A stretch of 64,000 nt of DNA, taken from Anodontia alba. Taxonomy: Eukaryota; Mollusca; Bivalvia; Lucinida; Lucinidae. The notes under the pieces were generated by a model. It was not told the DNA's origin. It made no database searches and saw only the letters and a program-made list of their open reading frames with translations. Position 1 is the first letter of the stretch. Every line of letters starts with the position of its first letter. Where the stretch lies: positions 28,500,633 through 28,564,632 of the forward strand of contig OZ024831.1 in NCBI GenBank assembly GCA_964016985.1. Reading direction: 5' to 3'. A program made the position numbers and the translations under genes. Below are positions 56,601 to 63,063 of the stretch, piece after piece.

Positions 56601-57974
56601 TTAGATTAAAGATATTTTATTGTCATCTGTTGAAGAATCATCACAAATATATTAAATTTAACGTTTCCCACTCTCTAGACAAATTCAGCAGATGACAATT
56701 GAATATATTTTTCTTATTTTCCCCGAAAATAGGCTTTTACATTTCATGCAAATTGTCTCCTAAGAAGACAATTTGCATGAAGTGTCAAAGCCTATTTTGT
56801 GAGGAAAAAAAGAAAAATATTTCAAAATGTTGTCTGCTGAAATCTTTACCCAGGGTGCAAAATGTTAATTGTTTGTGTGTGTATTTCAGACCAAACAAAA
56901 TACCAGAAAGAACTCCAGCCATCTGAGGGACAAACAATTGCTAGTCAGAACTCTGATATGAAGTTGAACCATGCAAAGTATTCTGACTCTGCTCCAGATG
57001 ATACTCCAGGGCAACAGACTGTCTCACTTGACTCCAATAAATGCAGTTGCAAAGAAAATGCAGAAACTGATAAGGACATTCACTCAAACATTGTTGATTA
57101 TAAAAGCACTGTGTTAGCTTCACAAGCCAATAAAGACTCCCGATTGAAGGTTAATGCATTTGAGGAGAAAGGATCTGAAATGAATAAGAATATTGGCAGA
57201 AAATTTAGTTGTACTGAAAAAGAAGCTGTCAGTGGTATGACTGCAGTAAATGTTTTGGGTAGAACTGGTCAGGAAACAGAAAGCCTGCACAGGCAGAATG
57301 TAGAACCTGATACACTGAAAGTTTTAGAAGAAAGTTGCAATAAAGAAGATTCTGATTCTGCTAAGCACGAAGTGTTCAAGCTTCCATGTAACATGGAGGA
57401 CAGATCTTCTAAATTTTTGGAGAATGTTGGTCAATGCAAGGTTGAAGGTAGTTCTGGTAAGATGGATGTGGTCACAGATCCGTCTGATAGTGTGAAATCA
57501 CTTGACCTGCTAAAGGAGACGAGGCTTTTGTATTCGGATGATTTAGTTCTCGAGGAGAAGGTAGCAATCAGATCTGAAAACAGTGAACTGGAACACATTA
57601 ATAATGTTTGTGGGTTTAGTAGAGGGAGGGGAATGGGAAAGAATTTGGTTGAGCCATTTTCAGACAAGAAAGATACAAATGTACAGTTCCAGGATATTTA
57701 TCTTCAGAACAAAGAAAATGTGATCAACACGGAGACTGTTAAAACTGTGAGTGATTGTGATATGGTTGGCGGAATGGATTTATTGCATTCAGAAAAACAG
57801 TTGTCAAATGACATGTATAAGAAAACTCTTGATCAAGGGCAGATAACTCATGAAGGTATGAATCTGTGTTTGGTCTCGGAAAACAGAAGCTGTGATAATA
57901 CCGTGTCAAGTGCTATTGGTGCAGATGCAAAAGACGTGAATTTTAATTCAAAGGTGCAATCTCATTTGAACTAA
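33878..57974 (+). CDS. BBX: HMG-box transcription factor BBX (Bobby sox) orthologue, 8 coding exons
   Basis: Nuclear DNA-binding regulator; mammalian BBX is linked to cell-cycle entry. Exons: 33878-34072, 36555-36720, 39751-40307, 42561-43837, 46089-46229, 53235-53374, 54879-55043, 56890-57974, all GT-AG, with phases that join to 1241 codons plus stop. Seen: HMG box at residues ~10-80 starting RRPMNAFLIFCKRHRS; DPSNMGGLSMLILAG (~121-135), matching the vertebrate BBX motif DPTQMGGLSMLLLAG; ALLQLAEMCSNA across the exon 3/4 boundary, matching ALFQLAEMC; a basic stretch VRKSKRRNRGQRYQELINEG (~692-712); SDFD with LPACS in exons 5/6; and GSRKRKARKHSITHL (~855-870), matching GSQKRKARKTKITHL of BBX. 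Linkers are acidic, Ser/Asn/Lys-rich and probably disordered. It is longer than vertebrate BBX (about 940 aa), mostly in exons 4 and 8. The acidic N-terminal extension of vertebrate BBX is absent or encoded upstream. Confidence 0.95.
34218..34425. repeat. Family G MITE, long form
   Basis: aataaccctaagtattgaga at left and tcccaatttttaggaaaata-type right end; stem acacagtatagatccagttc / gatcagggtctgcactgttt. Confidence 0.7.
34670..34915. repeat. Family B hairpin MITE
   Basis: agggtccagttgttcaaagc to gctttgaacaactgggccc; central gtgagtagcttttg hairpin nearly perfect. Confidence 0.92.
34915..35031. repeat. Family G hairpin abutting family B
   Basis: aatggcaaacagtgtggatc and gatgagacagctcat-type loop with tgaatctactgtttgc; ends in gaaagggttaa. 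Confidence 0.65.
35093..35150. repeat. Family C right-end fragment
   Basis: ttaaccttgccttgctgaat followed by aaattaagatgccacgccca, the outer part of family C only. Confidence 0.7.
35377..35570. repeat. Family A hairpin MITE
   Basis: catagctacagataagaggg to ttccttatctattgctatgg with near-perfect stem at gtgcctcggcaaggcgctt. Confidence 0.93.
36037..36247. repeat. Family C hairpin MITE
   Basis: TTAACCCTTGCCTGGCTGAA to gttcagcaagagaagggTTAA; stem around ggcttcttcagaagcc. Confidence 0.92.
36280..36531. repeat. Family A fragments, ending 24 bp before BBX exon 2
   Basis: Three partial arms: tgcgaaaacatgttatgggt at 36284, tagctccagataagaggtgc at 36334, and gcttatctggggctatgc at 36515. Looks like overlapping or recombined copies. 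Confidence 0.7.
36555..36720 (+). CDS. BBX: BBX exon 2: end of HMG box
   Basis: Encodes YKDAFMKANPDYKWHNPDKS, nearly identical to the YKDAFMKANPGYKW helix 3 end of vertebrate BBX, then a Lys/Pro-rich linker ending PGKLA. Donor gtaagt, one base left over. Confidence 0.95.
36895..37070. repeat. Family A hairpin MITE (BBX intron 2)
   Basis: tgctccagatcaataagagg start, stem gaaaacatatgttgtgggta / tacccacaacatatattttc; right end truncated after ttttggttgac. Confidence 0.88.
37256..37774. repeat. TTAA-flanked long MITE
   Basis: TTAAAGGGGAACGCAATATA at left and AAGGTTGCATTCCCCTTTAA at right; 519 bp including TTAA. Interior aaatggctgtcatggatgcc and aatggcggtgcccatt are loosely inverted. No transposase. 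Confidence 0.88.
38181..38425. repeat. Family B hairpin MITE
   Basis: gggcccagttgttcaaagcg to gctttgaacaactgggccct; long perfect stem gtgagtagcttttgca / tgcaaaagctactcac. Confidence 0.93.
38600..38797. repeat. Family E hairpin with poly-T
   Basis: ggtaaaattttcagcagatt at left and ttgtctgctaaattagccca at right; includes a ~38-T run at 38655-38692. Confidence 0.75.
38889..39318. repeat. Family A copy split by a family F MITE
   Basis: cttatttcttcataaaaata before and tgatgtgggtaatcattaga after the 38911-39245 insertion reunite into a family A arm. Confidence 0.8.
38911..39245. repeat. Family F MITE, complete
   Basis: TACAGTCAACTCTCGTTATC to GATAACGAGGTTCGACTGTA with TA at both ends; ends resemble Tigger/pogo-type TIRs (CAGTCGA...CTCG). 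Centre is a perfect hairpin gtggaaaagaggagaaattg / caatttctcctcttttccac. Confidence 0.93.
39480..39703. repeat. Family E hairpin, 47 bp before BBX exon 3
   Basis: ttaacgctaagcgctctggg to ggtaagcattaagggttaa; stem gcaaattatctccattgg / gagacaatttgcataaaatt. A second partial copy of the TTAACCCTTAAAGTGCCA end lies at 39319-39440. Confidence 0.85.
39751..40307 (+). CDS. BBX: BBX exon 3
   Basis: Acceptor cattgcag, donor gtaggt. Starts DPSNMGGLSMLILAGQHN, a BBX signature, and ends NTALLQLAE, the first half of the LFQLAEMC motif. The rest is a polar, low-complexity linker with repeated Gly/Glu/Lys/Thr. Confidence 0.93.
40577..40882 (+). mobile_element. SINE-1 copy 2, old
   Basis: ctccggtggctgacttggat (A box) and ttgcgggttcgacccccacc (B box), body and gggccgtaatacctcaacac end. 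The most diverged complete copy. Confidence 0.88.
40905..41199 (+). mobile_element. SINE-2 copy 2 with 14-bp TSD
   Basis: tcattagacttatg at 40891-40904 and 41200-41213. Starts gtgggtggttgggtggtgcg, ends gttgacgtgtcgttaaaccc and caatcaatcaa. Confidence 0.9.
41700..41875 (-). mobile_element. SINE-3, tRNA-headed repeat (minus)
   Basis: Minus strand: agccaccatagcttagtggt (A box) and gtgggttgaatcctggttca (B box), then ccagcagtgaatgggtacct body. TSD not resolved. Confidence 0.7.
41900..42040 (+). repeat. SINE-1 fragment
   Basis: caatgcccgctgggacccag, then ctcccttccactgattcaaa and gggcaattgtcagtttctgg match the SINE-1 B-box end and body. Confidence 0.75.
42561..43837 (+). CDS. BBX: BBX exon 4 (largest internal exon)
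   Basis: Acceptor ctgtttcag, starts MCSNALGHKKPP and completes the QLAEMC motif. Contains a 10-residue tandem repeat around 43441-43570 (pattern EVxENKDxxK, four to five units) and a basic RKSKRRNRGQRYQELINEG block near the end, comparable with the KGALYKTLVSEGM region of vertebrate BBX. Donor gtgata, two bases left over. Confidence 0.93.
43889..44101. repeat. Family C hairpin MITE, 51 bp after BBX exon 4
   Basis: TTAACCCTTGTCCTGCTGAG to TTCAGCAGGACAAGGGTTAA; complete. Confidence 0.93.
44134..44300. repeat. Family A hairpin MITE
   Basis: catagccccagataaggcat to ctcttatctggagctatgat; loop shortened to tcattagagaatac. Confidence 0.92.
45126..45306. repeat. Family C MITE, one-sided deletion
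   Basis: ttaacctttagtactcttta start, gcagatccagatcatttggc arm, tctgcaggacaaggattaa end; the opposite stem arm is gone. Confidence 0.75.
45510..45995. repeat. Family A copy split by another MITE
   Basis: gcatgaaaacatttgttgtg before and gcaaggcagttcaaatgagc after the 45588-45897 insertion. Confidence 0.8.
45588..45897. repeat. 310-bp MITE with CAGTGCTTGCA ends, nested in family A
   Basis: CAGTGCTTGCACTAA at left, TTAATGCAAGCACTG at right, flanked by attaga on both sides. Interior has repeated tggaagtcccaggacttcc palindromes. Confidence 0.88.
46089..46229 (+). CDS. BBX: BBX exon 5
   Basis: Acceptor ttgtttcag, donor gtaagc. Encodes SGEVEDFQSIDSHILPETAI then RRIRKRTISESDKGRLMSPE and EAKRYKT. 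RRIRKR is a candidate nuclear localisation signal. The following intron is ~7 kb and holds the RTE/hAT nest. Confidence 0.85.
46258..46456. repeat. Family A hairpin MITE, 29 bp after BBX exon 5
   Basis: catagctccagataagagaa to gccttaactagagctagg; loop has an extra cttgaggcac. Confidence 0.9.
46530..46750 (-). pseudogene. RTE-type LINE ORF2 C-terminal end
   Basis: Minus strand reads AVKTAFDIQVDG, then GRPEMTWKQLTKRDC and REWKLSAINPHDRHTW, the 3' end of the ORF whose upstream part resumes at 49287. Split by the hAT-like element. Confidence 0.8.
47093..48364. mobile_element. Tandem-repeat element nested in the hAT-like element
   Basis: Left edge agctcgcctgtacgaagtac, right edge cagcaggcgagctaagctgt, same edges as 13765-15830. 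Interior repeats have a different sequence and a 128-bp period. Confidence 0.75.
47605..48310. repeat. 128-bp tandem repeat array
   Basis: gtgacctatatttcatggtt recurs at 47763, 47891, 48019, 48147 and 48275, an exact 128-base spacing; five to six units with decay at the edges. Confidence 0.92.
48355..48515. repeat. T-rich low-complexity tract
   Basis: Over 80% T, with C and A interruptions, directly after the tandem-repeat element. Confidence 0.95.
49287..50620 (-). pseudogene. Dead RTE-type LINE ORF2
   Basis: Minus strand from 50620: GKGDALERGNYRGLKLMEQV, SIDDSPVGFVPSRGTTDTIF, VRQLQEKYLAANKRLF. Then a deletion removes the FVDLEKAFD catalytic motif A. Continues VIWWALRKLDVEEWIVPLVQ, KVGVQQGMVLSLLLF and motif C mutated to YTED, RVNAGKTKIIICGTG, a Cys/His knuckle (CKGCKHWVHKKC), and RRLRWFGHVGRSNGAVKT. 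It cannot be active. Confidence 0.9.
50610..50822. repeat. Family E hairpin
   Basis: ctctaggctaattcagcaga to gctgaattttttatccacca; stem aattgtctcccgacaattt. Confidence 0.82.
50869..51796. mobile_element. Tandem-repeat element with tggcggggtattatg ends
   Basis: Left tataccccgccacacaatag tggcggggtattatgg, right attgctatggcggggtattatg. Contains a ~151-bp tandem array at 50958-51640. No coding frame. Confidence 0.75.
50958..51640. repeat. ~151-bp tandem repeat array
   Basis: tttcgtttccggatgataac-type unit starts at 50961, 51112, 51263 and 51414, each 151 bases apart, with gatctggtttgggattgcta in each. Confidence 0.92.
52346..52640. repeat. Family F MITE, diverged
   Basis: tacagtccactctcgttaaa start, ggaaaaggggagaaattgca hairpin centre, right end decayed. 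The 52636-52651 TSD of SINE-1 overlaps its edge. Confidence 0.85.
52653..52958 (+). mobile_element. SINE-1 copy 3 with perfect 16-bp TSD
   Basis: actgttccatagctcc at 52636-52651 and 52959-52974. Intact A box (ggtggctcagttgg) and B box (gcgggttcaacccccgc), no internal indels; young. Confidence 0.95.
52966..53205. repeat. Family A hairpin, ending 30 bp before BBX exon 6
   Basis: catagctccagataagatgc start, caacatatgttttcatggac arm, ttggttaataaaagcaccat end. The SINE-1 copy landed at its left edge. Confidence 0.8.
53235..53374 (+). CDS. BBX: BBX exon 6
   Basis: Acceptor tatattccag, donor gtacct. Encodes GDFDLEAHIATLPACSIENL then GKKRGFARQRHCSETCPNRK and PEDADEP. The FDLEAHIATLP stretch resembles EFEKKFNSLPQYSP of vertebrate BBX. 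Confidence 0.85.
53462..53605. repeat. Family G hairpin with internal duplication
   Basis: aacaaacagtgcacacccat and tgtcaacacagtttgccact; gtcacactgtctgatcagtg is duplicated in tandem at 53502-53545. Confidence 0.7.
53628..53735. repeat. Family G hairpin
   Basis: cagtctggaaaccccaaaaa, then ggcaaacagtgcagatccag / ctgatcagggtctacactat stem. Confidence 0.75.
54060..54360 (+). mobile_element. SINE-1 copy 4, old
   Basis: gccggcctcgatggctcagt head and cacgggttcaatccccactg B box; 3' tail cattaaaatccaacccaacc has decayed. Copy 5 inserted right behind its tail. Confidence 0.88.
54374..54682 (+). mobile_element. SINE-1 copy 5
   Basis: gccagcctcggtagctcagt head, intact B box, tail acctcaacacaaacaaac. 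Imperfect TSD ccaatcctacc / ccaaccctact. Confidence 0.93.
54700..54838. repeat. Family A hairpin, diverged, 40 bp before BBX exon 7
   Basis: ttcttcatgaaaatgtgttg and ccacacatgttttatagaga arms; right end tatttatctgg. Confidence 0.6.
54879..55043 (+). CDS. BBX: BBX exon 7: basic KRKARK motif
   Basis: Acceptor ttttgtttag, donor gtaagt. Encodes AVVIDMEKTVSLPPHIKIPT then PEKIKEPVIGSRKRKARKHS and ITHLLPAPTPTVVSS. GSRKRKARKxxITHL is shared with the C-terminal part of vertebrate BBX, a strong orthology marker outside the HMG box. Confidence 0.92.
55629..55997. repeat. TTAA-flanked long-stem MITE in BBX intron 7
   Basis: TTAAAGGCTCCATATTCC and GGAATATGGAGCCTTTAA; arms of ~150 bp pair over almost the whole element (tgtaaaatttcagttagtct / agactaactgaaattttaca). 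Confidence 0.93.
56032..56223. repeat. Family A hairpin MITE
   Basis: catagctacagataagaggg to cttacctggagctatg; loop cctcacccaggcg. A weaker copy follows at 56230-56345. Confidence 0.92.
56371..56604. repeat. Family E MITE carrying a family G core
   Basis: TTAACCCTTAAAGCGCCAAG to GGCAGTTTAAGGGTTA. Its centre is ggcaaacagtgtggaccctg / ctgggtccacactgtttga, the G/C stem, not the usual E stem. Confidence 0.85.
56660..56872. repeat. Family E hairpin, ending 18 bp before BBX exon 8
   Basis: ctctctagacaaattcagca to gctgaaatctttacccaggg; stem gcaaattgtctcctaag / gaagacaatttgcatgaa. Overlaps the branch-point zone of the last acceptor. Confidence 0.88.
56890..57974 (+). CDS. BBX: BBX exon 8 (terminal coding exon)
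   Basis: Acceptor gtatttcag, 361 residues then TAA. Polar and acidic with scattered Cys (KCSCKENAE), no recognisable fold; probably disordered. Frame agrees with exon 7 (A|AC Asn). An upstream in-frame ATG at 56862 lies in the intron and is not used in this model. Confidence 0.85.
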
Positions 57975-58073
57975 ATATGTTAAAGATAAAACCTAAACAT
58001 TTGGATAGTAAAACAAAGCTCCAGATAAGGTACTATTTTTTTTTTTTTTTTTCAACCGAAAAGTATTGATATT

Positions 58074-58266
58074 CATAGCAACAGATAAGGCGCTTTTTTC
58101 ATCCAAAAAATGCTGATATCTTTCTTATTTCTCAATAAAAACATATGTTATGGGTACTTATTAGAAGCGCCTCGGCGAGGCGCTTCTAATGAGTACCCAC
58201 AACATATATATTCGTCGAGAAATAAGAAAAATATTATGTGGATACCCCCTCATATCTGTAGCTATG
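58074..58266. repeat. Family A hairpin MITE, best stem
   Basis: catagcaacagataaggcgc to catatctgtagctatgg; loop gaagcgcctcggcgaggcgcttc is a perfect palindrome. A partial left arm precedes it (58014-58073) and a shorter copy follows (58266-58386). Confidence 0.93.
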
Positions 58267-58386
58267 GATATTTTCCTTGTTTCTCTATGAAAACGTGGTG
58301 GATACTCATTAGAAGTGCCTCACTGAGGCACTTCTAATAAGTACCCACAACATATATTTTGATCAAGAAATAAGAAAAATATTATC
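58266..58386. repeat. Family A hairpin, shortened
   Basis: aaaacgtggtggatactcat / taagtacccacaacatatat; loop gtgcctcactgaggcac. Confidence 0.8.
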
Positions 58387-58582
58387 TTGTTACCAGAGGC
58401 TTATATTTCTACTAACAGGGCTATGAGCCTTGAAACGACTTACAGGAGGAAAGTGCCATCTCATTGGCTAGCTGACTCTAGCAGTGATTGACATTAATGT
58501 GTTTGTATAACCCTTGCTGCAAATTAAGAAGATCAGATTAAGACATGATTTCTAATTTTATTACCTTTACTGTGTTCTTTTA

Positions 58583-58785
58583 ACCTTAACAACTCACTGG
58601 GCAAATTCAGCAAAGGACAATTTGATAATATTTTTTCTACTTATTCCTAAAAAACAGGGTTTGTCATTTCATGCAAACTGTCTGCATGAAGTGTAAAAAC
58701 CTGTATTTTAGGGGGAAACTTAAAAAAGTATAATTTCAAAATGTTGCCTGATGAAAATTCTACCCAGCATGTTAAGTATAAACCA
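58583..58785. repeat. Family E hairpin
   Basis: ttaacaactcactgggcaaa to gatgaaaattctacccagca; short stem gcaaactgtctgcatg. Confidence 0.75.
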
Positions 58786-59139
58786 GCTTTTGATTGGGCA
58801 GCTGGCATGTAAATTATTATTTCTGTAAACATTTAATGAAGTACTGCTGAGGTTAGATCTATTTTCATAACAGTTTCTTTAAGAGAACTAGATAGTATTC
58901 TTGATAACTTTCAATTCTTAGCCAATCAGATGATAGGCAACCCTCACATAACATGTTTTATATTCTATACTGGGAGCTGATAGCCCCATTTGTTACCCAC
59001 TCTTATCTGGAGCTATGGTAAAATGATATGCAAAACAAGAAAGGGGTCCTTTGTTGCCAGCTTACAGAATGAATAAGTATTGCACTTACCTACAGATAAG
59101 GCACTTTTTTTTTTTTCAACCAAAAAGTAATATTTTTCT

Positions 59140-59496
59140 TACCGTATTCGACCTAATTACTGCACTGTGCGCTTAGGTTTTTCAAAATTACTGGGAACAC
59201 TCAGATGTGATAAAATATGTACCTATATCTATTAAGGATACACTATAAAAAGATCAGAAAAGGACTTATTTGATGATGATTATGCGATTTTTTTTTCTGA
59301 TTTTCTTTATAAAGGCATATGTTGTGGGTACTCACTTGAATTGCATCGACAAGTCGATGCAATTCAAATGAGAACCCACAACATATGCCTTTATAAAAAA
59401 GTAAATAAAAAGTACACTGGCTGTAATCTGAAGACTGCGGAATTTCATGAGTGTGCGCTTATAGGGGTATGTGCAGTAATTAGATCGAATACGGTA
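59140..59496. repeat. TA-flanked MITE with family A-like core, nested in family A
   Basis: TACCGTATTCGACCTAATTA at left and TAATTAGATCGAATACGGTA at right. Core aggcatatgttgtgggtact / cacaacatatgcctttata. Family A sequence resumes at tttctccatgaaaacatact. Confidence 0.88.
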
Positions 59497-60449
59497 TTTC
59501 TCCATGAAAACATACTATACTCAAAACCAAAAGTAACTTGTCACTTTTTATTAAGAATAATTTTGTTTCTACTTCGATCTGGTTGTAATAAATTAATTCA
59601 ATTGTTTTCTAGGGTTAGTCTCAGCGGGATTCAAGAGAGTCCATTCGTTTAAGTGATTCCAGTCTTGAGTTACCTGCACTTTCATCAAAAATAGTATTTG
59701 TCTCTTTTTCTCAAAACTTCAAAAAAAGAACGTGCTTTTCAACACAAAATCTGAAAGTCCATTGTTTGTCGATAAAATTCCCTGCAAAACATTTTTTCTG
59801 TTCTACCTGACTAATTAATGACAATTACTTAAAGTTGCTTCACATTGAAATTATCTCCCTTGCGATAAAAACAATAGTAAACTTTCGTCGCTCGTAAAAT
59901 CCCTATCTTCGATATTTTTTGGAAGTTTTAAACGGCGTTGTCTTTGGACTTCTACAGAGAGTGTATGACGAGAAAAAGAAGCAAAGGTTCTGATCATGTC
60001 AAAGAGAAAAATGGCTGACAACTTTCTGTAGGATTTCCATTACAAACTTTGTTAAATTTAATCACACGGCTTTCTTGATTAAAATAGACGCGTCCTGAAG
60101 TTGCGCAATAGATGATGCAGACTTTTTGTTTATTTAAGAACAATTTTCAATACATGTCTAAGCGAATAAAGCATTTTTGCCTGACATAAACCTGTATATG
60201 TAAGGTACAAATGTACATTGACCTTCCAAAAGTGAATTAATATCGTAACTTTTGATTTTGACCCCTTCAGTTTTGCGAGAGACCCTTTTGATAATCTGTT
60301 TAAAAGAAAGGGCTCAACAACGTGTTTCATGTGCACAAATGATTGTTCTTTAACATCATTAAAACAAAGTTTTAATTTTACTCAGCAAAAGTCAGTAAAG
60401 TGTATAAAAATAAGCTGTAAAGTTACTTTTGGCTTTAAGTATATATTAA

Positions 60450-60598
60450 ATGCAAACATATGGGTACTCATTATAAGTGCCTCGCTGAGGCACTTAGTAG
60501 CACCTCACAAAGGACTTCTAATGAGTACAGATCATAGGCTTTTGTGGAAAAGTAAGAAAAATATTATGTGGCTACCCCTTTTTATCTGGAGCAGTGTA
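60450..60598. repeat. Family A hairpin, rearranged
   Basis: gcaaacatatgggtactcat to cctttttatctggagcagtg; loop region duplicated (gaggcacttagtagcacctc). Confidence 0.75.
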
Positions 60599-60624
60599 TC
60601 AGAATACACCACAACCTCTTTATA

Positions 60625-60825
60625 ACACTATTGTTGGGGTCCATAGCATAAACCATGTTAGTTAACCAACCGTGTTATATCCAAACAAAAATGTATAGAT
60701 TATATTGAAAAATGACCATTTATGGTCATTTTTCAATATAATCTATACATTTTTGGGATCCGTCTTTGAACTGTGTTATATCCAAAATTGTGTTATAATG
60801 AATCATGTTATAATGAGGTTGTAGT
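60625..60825. repeat. Palindromic MITE
   Basis: tataacactattgttggggt region at left and aattgtgttataatgaatca / ttataatgaggttgtagtgt at right, with a perfect 25-bp centre (tatattgaaaaatgaccatt and its complement). Confidence 0.8.
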
Positions 60826-60890
60826 GTATATGGACAGAGAAGGTACTGATCAGTCTGGACAAATGCAGGTCCTTCAATATTTGCATATAG

Positions 60891-61427
60891 CTCATACCTC
60901 CAGATAAGACGTCTTTTGTGCCAGCCTCGGTGGCTCAGTTGGATGCGCCGTCCGACTGGAGACCAGGAGGTCGCGGGTTCAACCCCCGCCGAGGTCGGCA
61001 ACATTCTTTCGTGGAGATTGATCATGAAATATTTTCTACGGTCATTCTCTCCCTTCCGCTAATTCAAGAAGGGCAGTTGTCAGTTTCTGGCGAAAGAATG
61101 TGCACAATACTGGTTAACCGCTTAGAGGACTAAGCCTGCCCAGTAAACGTGTGGTTAGGTAAACTGACTGCGCTCGACATGACCCCACTGGGTTGACTGG
61201 GCCGTAAAACCTCAACACAAACAAAAGACGTCTTTTGTGTGTGTATGTGTTTTTTTCTTTTTTCAGCCAAACATTGCTGATATTTTTATTATTTGTCCAA
61301 GAAAACCAATTATGGGTATTCATTAGAAGCAATTCTGTGAGGAGCTTCTAATGAGAATCCACAACATATGTTTTCGTGAAACAATAAGAATAATACTTTT
61401 GTGATATCCCCTCTGATCTGGAGGTAT
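60891..61427. repeat. Family A copy split by SINE-1
   Basis: catacctccagataagacgt before 60920 and catctgatctggaggtatg-type end (ctgatctggaggtatgtagc) at 61410-61430; the hairpin loop is caattctgtgaggagctt. Confidence 0.85.
60920..61225 (+). mobile_element. SINE-1 copy 6 with perfect 13-bp TSD
   Basis: agacgtcttttgt at 60907-60919 and 61226-61238. Head gccagcctcggtggctcagt; A and B boxes intact; tail acctcaacacaaacaaa. Confidence 0.95.
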
Positions 61428-61649
61428 GTAGCATAAGAACTGTTTGCTTGCATTGCACACCAACTGTTATTGGACACATGAGTTAATTTCCTACTTATAC
61501 CAACTTAAAAGGGAGAAGTAACCAGTTCGGCAAAGAGAGGTGAATGCCTTGTTTTCTCCTTTGCAGAGACAATTACTTCCCTTCTGTACATTGGTGAAGT
61601 TAGCGATTTTATTAGTTCTTACTGTTGAAATGTTTAGGTATCACTTATT

Positions 61650-61828
61650 TACCCTAAATATTAGGACACCTTAACTACCATACTGGTCATAAAATTAGAA
61701 CAAGCCTTTTTTTAACTACTTGTTACAAACAGTTTAGACCCTGAGCAGATGCTACATTCCACAGCATCTGATCTGGGTCTAAACTTTTTATTCAAGCCCA
61801 TCTGTCCCAATACATAGGGTTATTATGA
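61650..61828. repeat. Family G MITE
   Basis: taccctaaatattaggacac to tgtcccaatacatagggtta; stem acaaacagtttagaccctga / tctgggtctaaactttttat. Confidence 0.75.
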
Positions 61829-61860
61829 TACATCTGTTTTGCTGTTATTATTAAATTGTA

Positions 61861-62067
61861 ATAACCCTAAGTACTGACCTTAGCAAACAGTGTAGACCCA
61901 GATCAGACACTGCAGAATGTGGCATCTGATTAGGGTCTACAGTTTGCCACTCATCCAGCACTATTTTAGATATATCCATAGGTAGTAAAATTGAATTTTT
62001 TCAAATTTTAGGAAAAGTATGCTAAGGAGTTAAGTCACTGTTAAGGCATCCCAATACTTAGGATAAA
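61861..62067. repeat. Family G MITE, long form
   Basis: taaccctaagtactgacctt to atcccaatacttaggataaa; stem gcaaacagtgtagacccaga / tgattagggtctacagtttgc. Confidence 0.78.
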
Positions 62068-62292
62068 TACTATACATTTGTTTGCCATCTGCAGGTGTTG
62101 CTTTTTTATACCTGGATGTACTTATAGTTGTTGTTGCTTTTTTACCATATTCTTTTTCTTTTGATTTCTCCTATTGTGGACCTTGTAGAAGATAACCCAT
62201 AGACTTACTTCAGAAAAGATGAATTCCATACCTGCAAGACAGACAGCTTTGATTTTTTTAAGGAGGAGTACTATGTTGAAAATAATGATATC

Positions 62293-62528
62293 TTAATCCC
62301 TGCCATGAAGAATAAATTAAGATGACATGCCCACTTCTAATTTTCAGCCAGTCAGATTACTTGATCCAAGTTGTTGATACAAATCCACAATTCATTGATC
62401 CAAGTTGTTGATACAAAATCTTAATGACAAACAATGCAGATCCAGATCAGTTGACAGAAGCCAACTGATCTGGATCTACACTGTTTACAAAGGCAGGGCA
62501 TATCCGGGTCCAGCATGACCAGGGTAAA
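62293..62528. repeat. Family C MITE with internal duplication
   Basis: ttaatccctgccatgaagaa start; stem tgcagatccagatcagttga / tgatctggatctacactg; attgatccaagttgttgata duplicated at 62370-62415. Confidence 0.82.
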
Positions 62529-62802
62529 TAATTAAAATATTGTGAGAAAAATGTTTGCAGGTGAAATTTTGATGAAATCGAAGAAAATAGGTGTAGAAAA
62601 AATATTGATTTAACATATGAAAATGAGCCTTCTGCCATTTGAATGTGAAGGTCCAGATCATTCTGTTTGATAGCACAGTCTGATAAGGGCCTTCTCTGTT
62701 CTATCAATTTATTCTATGGTATACAGTTATTAGCTTAGCTGGTATTAAATGCAATAATCAGAATGTATGAATGCACCGTCATTGCGAGCGTATGGAGTCA
62801 GG

Positions 62803-62979
62803 CATAGCTCCAGATAAGGAGCTTTTTTCTGGAAAGTAGCGATAATTGTCTTATTTCTTGACAAAAACATATATTGTGGGTATTCATTAGAAGCGCCTCG
62901 GCCCAGAATCCAGCAACATATGTTTTCGTCGAAAAATAAGAAAAACATTACGTGGATACCCCTCTTATCTGGGGCTATG
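62803..62979. repeat. Family A hairpin MITE
   Basis: catagctccagataaggagc to ctcttatctggggctatgg; loop partly deleted. Confidence 0.9.
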
Positions 62980-63063
62980 GACTCGGGTCCTTTTTCTCTT
63001 ATTGTGAATCAGTTTTTTATGTTCGACTAAATCACAGTTTCTGAGTTTTAGGGGACTATTTTT

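Noticed and set aside
56862..56889. Start codon at 56862 for a separate gene
   Set aside because: It lies upstream of the gtatttcag acceptor in intron 7; the frame and phase join exon 7 to exon 8 exactly.
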